NCBI GenBank assembly: GCA_027066265.1
Contig: JAMOOB010000332.1
Location: forward strand, 1-7,931
DNA: 7,931 nt
Direction: 5' to 3'
Origin: Desulfurococcales archaeon
Lineage (GTDB): Archaea; Thermoproteota; Thermoprotei_A; Sulfolobales; Ignisphaeraceae
Below the pieces are notes generated by a model. That model had not been told where the DNA came from and did no database searches. It saw nothing but the letters and a program-made list of their open reading frames with translations. The translations under genes were made by a program, and so were the position numbers. This document shows, in pieces, positions 5,192 to 7,931 of this stretch; the first letter of the stretch is position 1, and each line of letters starts with the position of its first letter.

Positions 5192-5473
5192 ATGGTGCGC
5201 ATATACGAGCTTCCTACGCTTCTAGACGTTCCGCAGTACCGCGACCCATGCCCGTTCTACCGCAACGGTGTCTGCTACGCGCCGTCGTTGAAGAAGCCGT
5301 CGGATGTCTACACCGTGCCGGAAAGGTGTTTAACGGTACAGCACTACACGTGTAGCATCTTCCTAGCCGCGGTCGAGCGACGACCGTGGAGATCGGAACT
5401 CCGTAGCGAGAAGCGTCGGAACCGGGAACGCACCTTGCTCGATCTAGAGCTCGATCCGAGCGAGGAGGCGTAG
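5192..5473 (+). CDS. Second four-cysteine small protein, 93 aa, with TLLD tail
   Basis: Cysteines 20, 28, 46 and 54 are arranged symmetrically as C-x7-C-x17-C-x7-C (DPCPFYRNGVCYAP and PERCLTVQHYTCSIF), which suits a single bound metal or iron-sulfur cluster. The C-terminal third is strongly basic and then ends RERTLLDLELDPSEEA. The core RTLLD is identical to the tail of the 79-residue protein two genes earlier, though here Gln of a PIP box is replaced by Glu and the aromatic by Leu, so clamp binding is less sure. A second PTLLDV occurs near the N-terminus. The ATG at 5192 is chosen for the GGGTGG five bases upstream; GTG codons at 5183 and 5195 are alternatives. A nucleic-acid or clamp-associated role is inferred. 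The next gene's ribosome site lies in this gene's last codons. Confidence 0.8.
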   Translation: MVRIYELPTLLDVPQYRDPCPFYRNGVCYAPSLKKPSDVYTVPERCLTVQHYTCSIFLAAVERRPWRSELRSEKRRNRERTLLDLELDPSEEA

Positions 5474-5474
5474 C

Positions 5475-5648
5475 GTGGATCGAAGAAAGCTGTTCGAGAT
5501 CTACGTCATCGCCACGACGATCCTCTGCACCACTATCTTCATCTACGGATTCGCTACGAACAGCCTCGAGCTGGTATACATAGCGCTACTCCTTCTAGCG
5601 TTGTTCATGATCCTGGACGATTTGATAAAAGGTTTTTTAGGGGTGTAG
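5475..5648 (+). CDS. Small two-helix membrane protein, 57 aa
   Basis: A GTG at 5475, one base after the previous stop and six bases after GAGGAGGCG, opens a 57-codon frame. It starts MDRRKLFEIY and has two hydrophobic helices (about residues 9-28 and 32-47), separated by a short polar turn (TNSLE), then DDLIKGFLGV. The two arginines and lysine before helix 1 and the lysine after helix 2 predict both ends inside the cell, forming a hairpin in the membrane. Size and shape resemble holin-like or viral membrane proteins, but nothing specific is seen. Its stop codon TAG (5646-5648) lies inside the left arm of the inverted repeat at 5642-5661, so the 3' end doubles as the control region of the next gene. 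Confidence 0.72.
   Translation: MDRRKLFEIYVIATTILCTTIFIYGFATNSLELVYIALLLLALFMILDDLIKGFLGV
5621..5640 (+). promoter_or_regulatory. TATA-like promoter of the 521-aa gene
   Basis: TTTGATAAAA (5621-5630) and TTTTTTAG (5633-5640) form an AT-rich patch about 35-50 bases before the ATG at 5674. Either would set the transcription start at roughly 5655-5663, within or just after the inverted repeat that follows. Confidence 0.5.
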
Positions 5649-5661
5649 CACCTACTACACC
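5642..5661. promoter_or_regulatory. Candidate operator, inverted repeat GGTGTAG-N6-CTACACC
   Basis: GGTGTAG (5642-5648) and CTACACC (5655-5661) are perfect inverted seven-base arms around CACCTA. They lie between the TATA-like patch and the ATG at 5674, covering the predicted transcription start, where a bound protein would block polymerase. The arms and spacing are identical to those of the palindrome at 3239-3258; only the central six bases differ. This supports a sequence-specific dimeric regulator. Confidence 0.6.
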
Positions 5662-5673
5662 ACGGCTGAGACC

Positions 5674-7239
5674 ATGATCCGCGTATTCACTCCACAGGAT
5701 GTAGTCCTTCATCTCAACTCCGACGCAGAATCCCTAGTTCTGATCGTCCCGATTTCTGAGAAGGAGTATGGCTTGGTATACGTATCGAGGGGAACGTATG
5801 GTGGTTGGATCGTTAAGGGCGAAGAAAAGGAGATCGTTAAGAACGCTATTAGCAATGGTGTAGCGAAGGCGTTCTTCGTTAAGCCAACGATCCAGAAGTA
5901 TTCGTCTAGCGAGTATAGCAAGATTCCCGAAAACGTTAGGAACGTAATCGAATCCGTATTAGAGCAACTACCCGAAGATGCGCGTAAGAACTTCATTTCG
6001 TCATACGACGGCTCGCCGTTGTACAATACCGAAGTGGTATCCTACGAACTTACGGAGGTTGACATTAATATCAAGAAGGAGAACGAGAGGTACCTCGTTC
6101 TCGATATCAAGCCCAAGAGCGGTGCCCGGAAACTGACGGCGACTGCCGTCAGGATCTCGGTGTCTTGGTACAAGCAACCAACGTATGCCAGCAAACTCGT
6201 TGAGGAACTAAGGTTTCGCTACCCCGACAATCCGTGGATCCAGAAACATATGTATGCCAAGAACTACACGGGTTACAGAAATCGCGCATCAACGCTCTAC
6301 CTCAAGATCCCTGTAGAAGCTCCTAGCGAGATTCTACCGAGTGTTGGAAGCATTACCGAGACCGTGAAGATCGAGGAGAAGCCCAGGGTTATTGTACGCG
6401 GATTCCTGGTGATCTCGCAGTTACCTAGCAAGGCACTGCTGGACGCACACCTTCCAGAGATCTTCAAGGATATCAAGATCGGAACTAAAGAAATCAAGCT
6501 GGTGATGGGGTATTTCTACAACAAGCTCGGTACGTTATCAAGGAAGTTCTATTGCCAGATCCTCAAGAGGTACGCCATCGACGCGGGGTTCGGCTACATA
6601 GTGCCGAAGGAGAAGGTGCCGGAGTTCCTCAGGGACGTCGATGCCTTGAAGAAAGAATATGCCATCTACGAGAAGCAACTCAAGGAGTTCCTGCTGGAGG
6701 GCAAGGTACCACCAGAGGTGCTGGCGAACAAGCGTGCCAAGGTCTATAAGGAGTACCTAGACATCGTTAGGGAGTACCTTAGACAACACGGTAAGGATGA
6801 GGAGGTTAGGAAGAAGATCGAGAGCCTAGACATCGTTGGTAGAGTTAGGATAAGGTTATTGCCCTTCGCCATAGATATGTCGATCCTTGAGGAGTACATC
6901 GACGAGAGGGTGAGGAAGAGAGTCGAGGAGGAGCTCTATGCCATGAGGAAAGAAATTGTTAATGCTGTTAAACAACAATTAGAGGAGAAGGCGAAGCAGT
7001 TGCTAGAGAAGATAGAGCAGTACGCGCAGACGCAACTAACACCGCAACTCTTGCAGAAGCTTAGGAACGACTTCGAGGAGATCAAGAAGCTTGCCACCGA
7101 GTTCGGCATAGAGTCGAAGACCCTGAGAACCCTAGAGGAACTGATATCGTTGCCAGAGCAGGAACTCGTGAAGAAGGTTGTCGGGATCAAGACGAGTGGC
7201 AGAGTTAAGGCGTTGTTGGAGGAGATGCTCGATGGTTAG
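5674..7239 (+). CDS. Large coiled-coil protein, 521 aa, possibly DUF3150-like
   Basis: Residues 1-60 look like a beta-rich unit (VLHLNSDAESLVLIVPISEK, YGLVYVSRGTYGGWIV). The middle (about 240-420) contains LSRKFYCQILKRYAIDAG, GFGYIVPKEKVPEFLRDVDAL and RVRIRLLPFAIDM. The order 'basic helix, glycine, VP, long helix' reminds me of DUF3150, a family of unknown function found on plasmids and phages, but this is memory of pattern, not a match. Residues 420-500 are a long coiled coil (VRKRVEEELYAMRKEIVNAV onward). No Walker motif, nuclease motif, membrane segment or signal is visible. The ATG has only a weak GGCTGAG site three bases ahead. The gene is clearly more AT-rich than those on its left: sampled 60-base lines starting at 5881, 6061 and 6961 hold 45, 45 and 42 percent GC, against 68 and 63 percent at 3421 and 5041. 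This suggests separate origin. Confidence 0.85.
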   Translation: MIRVFTPQDVVLHLNSDAESLVLIVPISEKEYGLVYVSRGTYGGWIVKGEEKEIVKNAISNGVAKAFFVKPTIQKYSSSEYSKIPENVRNVIESVLEQLPEDARKNFISSYDGSPLYNTEVVSYELTEVDINIKKENERYLVLDIKPKSGARKLTATAVRISVSWYKQPTYASKLVEELRFRYPDNPWIQKHMYAKNYTGYRNRASTLYLKIPVEAPSEILPSVGSITETVKIEEKPRVIVRGFLVISQLPSKALLDAHLPEIFKDIKIGTKEIKLVMGYFYNKLGTLSRKFYCQILKRYAIDAGFGYIVPKEKVPEFLRDVDALKKEYAIYEKQLKEFLLEGKVPPEVLANKRAKVYKEYLDIVREYLRQHGKDEEVRKKIESLDIVGRVRIRLLPFAIDMSILEEYIDERVRKRVEEELYAMRKEIVNAVKQQLEEKAKQLLEKIEQYAQTQLTPQLLQKLRNDFEEIKKLATEFGIESKTLRTLEELISLPEQELVKKVVGIKTSGRVKALLEEMLDG

Positions 7240-7549
7240 GGTGGTTACCATGCAAAAAGACGAGATATTCAAGTTAATCGAAGAGATCTACCTAAGGTTG
7301 GCAGGAAGATATGGCGAGCCAGTTCTAGTAGGTAACAGCGAGGTATGGTGGTTTGAAGGAATCTACGAGGAGCTGAATAAGGAGCTACAGAAGCGGGGTA
7401 TGAAGCTAACTTGGGAGGAGTTCAAGGAGTTGCTAAGGGAGCTCGACTCATCGTATCCCAGCAAAATCTTTGTAACCTTCATCGTGTCGCCGAAAGGGAG
7501 TGTAGAGCCCCACGACATAACTTTCTTCGAACCAGTGTTCCTACGGTGA
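7232..7549 (+). CDS. Hypothetical protein, 105 aa, coupled to the 521-aa gene
   Basis: This protein is not recognised. It reads MVRVVTMQKDEIFKLIEEIY, with two or three helices (LRLAGRYGEP, EGIYEELNKELQKRGMK, WEEFKELLRELDSS) and a beta-rich end (KIFVTFIVSPKGSVEPHDIT). There are no cysteines and no membrane segment. The ATG at 7232 has GGAGGAG seven bases ahead and overlaps the previous stop by eight bases, giving translational coupling; an ATG at 7250 with GGGTGG is the alternative and would remove six residues. It shares the lower GC of the 521-residue gene (27 of 60 bases in the line at 7261), so the two probably travelled together and their products may interact. The ribosome site of the next gene overlaps its stop. 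Confidence 0.78.
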   Translation: MVRVVTMQKDEIFKLIEEIYLRLAGRYGEPVLVGNSEVWWFEGIYEELNKELQKRGMKLTWEEFKELLRELDSSYPSKIFVTFIVSPKGSVEPHDITFFEPVFLR

Positions 7550-7555
7550 TAAACA

Positions 7556-7714
7556 ATGATCGTGATACGAGTGATGTGGACGAAAGCTGAAGAGCGGGAT
7601 CGTGCAATCTCGATTGCTAACGAGATTGCGAGGATTTTCGGTGCTAGGAAGCGTTCGAGGATATTTAGGAATCGCAAAAACCGTGGTGGTAGGATCTACA
7701 TCGTTGTTTCTTGA
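7556..7714 (+). CDS. Small basic protein, 52 aa
   Basis: An ATG at 7556, five bases after GGTGAT (which overlaps the previous stop), opens a 52-codon frame beginning MIVIRVMWTKAEERDRAISI and ending GGRIYIVVS. The predicted order is strand, helix (EERDRAISIANEIARIFG), an Arg/Lys-rich loop (RKRSRIFRNRKNRGG) and strand. With a high net positive charge it is a good candidate for nucleic-acid binding. It is the third gene of the operon led by the 521-residue protein and ends two bases before the stop of a converging gene. No family is recognised; the good ribosome site and tight spacing argue that it is real despite its size. Confidence 0.62.
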   Translation: MIVIRVMWTKAEERDRAISIANEIARIFGARKRSRIFRNRKNRGGRIYIVVS

Positions 7715-7716
7715 CT

Positions 7717-7931
7717 TTACGTCAGTACTTCTAGGAGCTTGCTCTTGGCTTTGGTTACTACGTCGTAGAACGCGTGCTTCACTCTGTGTACGAGCTTTTC
7801 GAAGGTTTCTCGATCGATCTGTATACCCTTGTGCTTGAGGTACTCCAGCGCTTCGTTGATTGCCTCGGGCTCGTCCGTTTCCGCCCTTGCGAGGGCGTAC
7901 ACGGCTTCTTCGTACACCAGCGGCGTCTTCT
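7717..7931 (-). CDS. C-terminal part of a helical protein (5' end outside window)
   Basis: The minus-strand frame is open from the window edge to a TAA at 7717-7719, giving at least 70 residues ending KAKSKLLEVLT. A GTG at 7917 could be a start, but it has no clear ribosome site and the frame continues past it (KTPLV before VYEEAV), so a longer protein is likely. The visible part is all-helical and charged (YEEAVYALARAETDEPEAIN, FEKLVHRVKHAFYDVVTK), with no cysteines and no membrane segment. It shares this general character with the helical protein at 550-1098 but no convincing homology. Function is unknown. Confidence 0.65.
   Translation of the reverse strand, partial: KTPLVYEEAVYALARAETDEPEAINEALEYLKHKGIQIDRETFEKLVHRVKHAFYDVVTKAKSKLLEVLT

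Noticed and set aside
1..5670. Frequent GGATCC and GATC words as a possible motif
   Set aside because: They mostly fall in coding sequence where Ile/Asp/Arg/Ser codon pairs such as AGG-ATC and GGA-TCC create them. They have no regular spacing.
846..7848. A 15-base identity, CTTGAGGTACTCCAG, shared by 847-861 and near 7833-7847
   Set aside because: Both copies encode LEYLK within helical proteins on the minus strand. Common helix codons explain this better than a repeat or homology.
1..7931. tRNA, rRNA, CRISPR array, integrase or insertion-sequence ends
   Set aside because: I saw no regularly spaced direct repeats, no tRNA-like cloverleaf with a conserved T-loop, and no tyrosine recombinase or transposase motifs. 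A mobile origin therefore rests on gene content only.

Overview
The window looks like an accessory block from a hyperthermophilic crenarchaeote. Support for this is a textbook archaeal type IV pilin N-terminus, TATA-box promoters about 30-40 bases before start codons, GGTG/GGAGG ribosome sites, frequent GTG starts and Arg codons AGG/AGA. The density of short orphan genes with metal-binding motifs suggests an integrated plasmid or virus or another mobile region, but no integrase, replication protein, attachment site, tRNA or CRISPR array is visible. Base composition alone does not let me name the genus.

Left part (1-2066). The 3' end of a gene for a membrane-anchored surface protein runs rightward and ends at 533. 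It converges with three leftward genes: a helical protein of 182 residues (550-1098), a four-helix membrane protein (1141-1569) and a small membrane protein (1654-1893). A possible 38-residue gene (1950-2066, minus) precedes them. The promoter of the four-helix gene is flanked by a 15-base direct repeat with one mismatch, spaced 42 bases apart.

Middle part (2137-5648). A single pilin gene has its own promoter. It is followed by an unrecognised pair (2742-3053 and 3055-3621), a 50-residue one-helix membrane protein (3662-3814) behind a pair of alternative hairpins, and then a tight six-gene run (3899-5648). That run encodes a small helical protein, a C2HC zinc-finger protein, a four-cysteine protein with a PCNA-binding-like tail, an acidic helical protein, a second four-cysteine protein with a related tail, and a 57-residue membrane protein.

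Right part (5674-7931). A 521-residue coiled-coil protein, a 105-residue protein and a 52-residue basic protein form a second rightward operon that is visibly more AT-rich than the genes to its left. It converges with a leftward partial gene at the window end. The operon's start region carries an inverted repeat GGTGTAG-N6-CTACACC. Its two arms and spacing recur exactly in a perfect 20-base palindrome inside the gene at 3055-3621. This pair of sites is the most interesting signal and suggests a shared DNA-binding regulator linking the two halves. Most proteins here have no function I can recognise, and I have left them as unknown.
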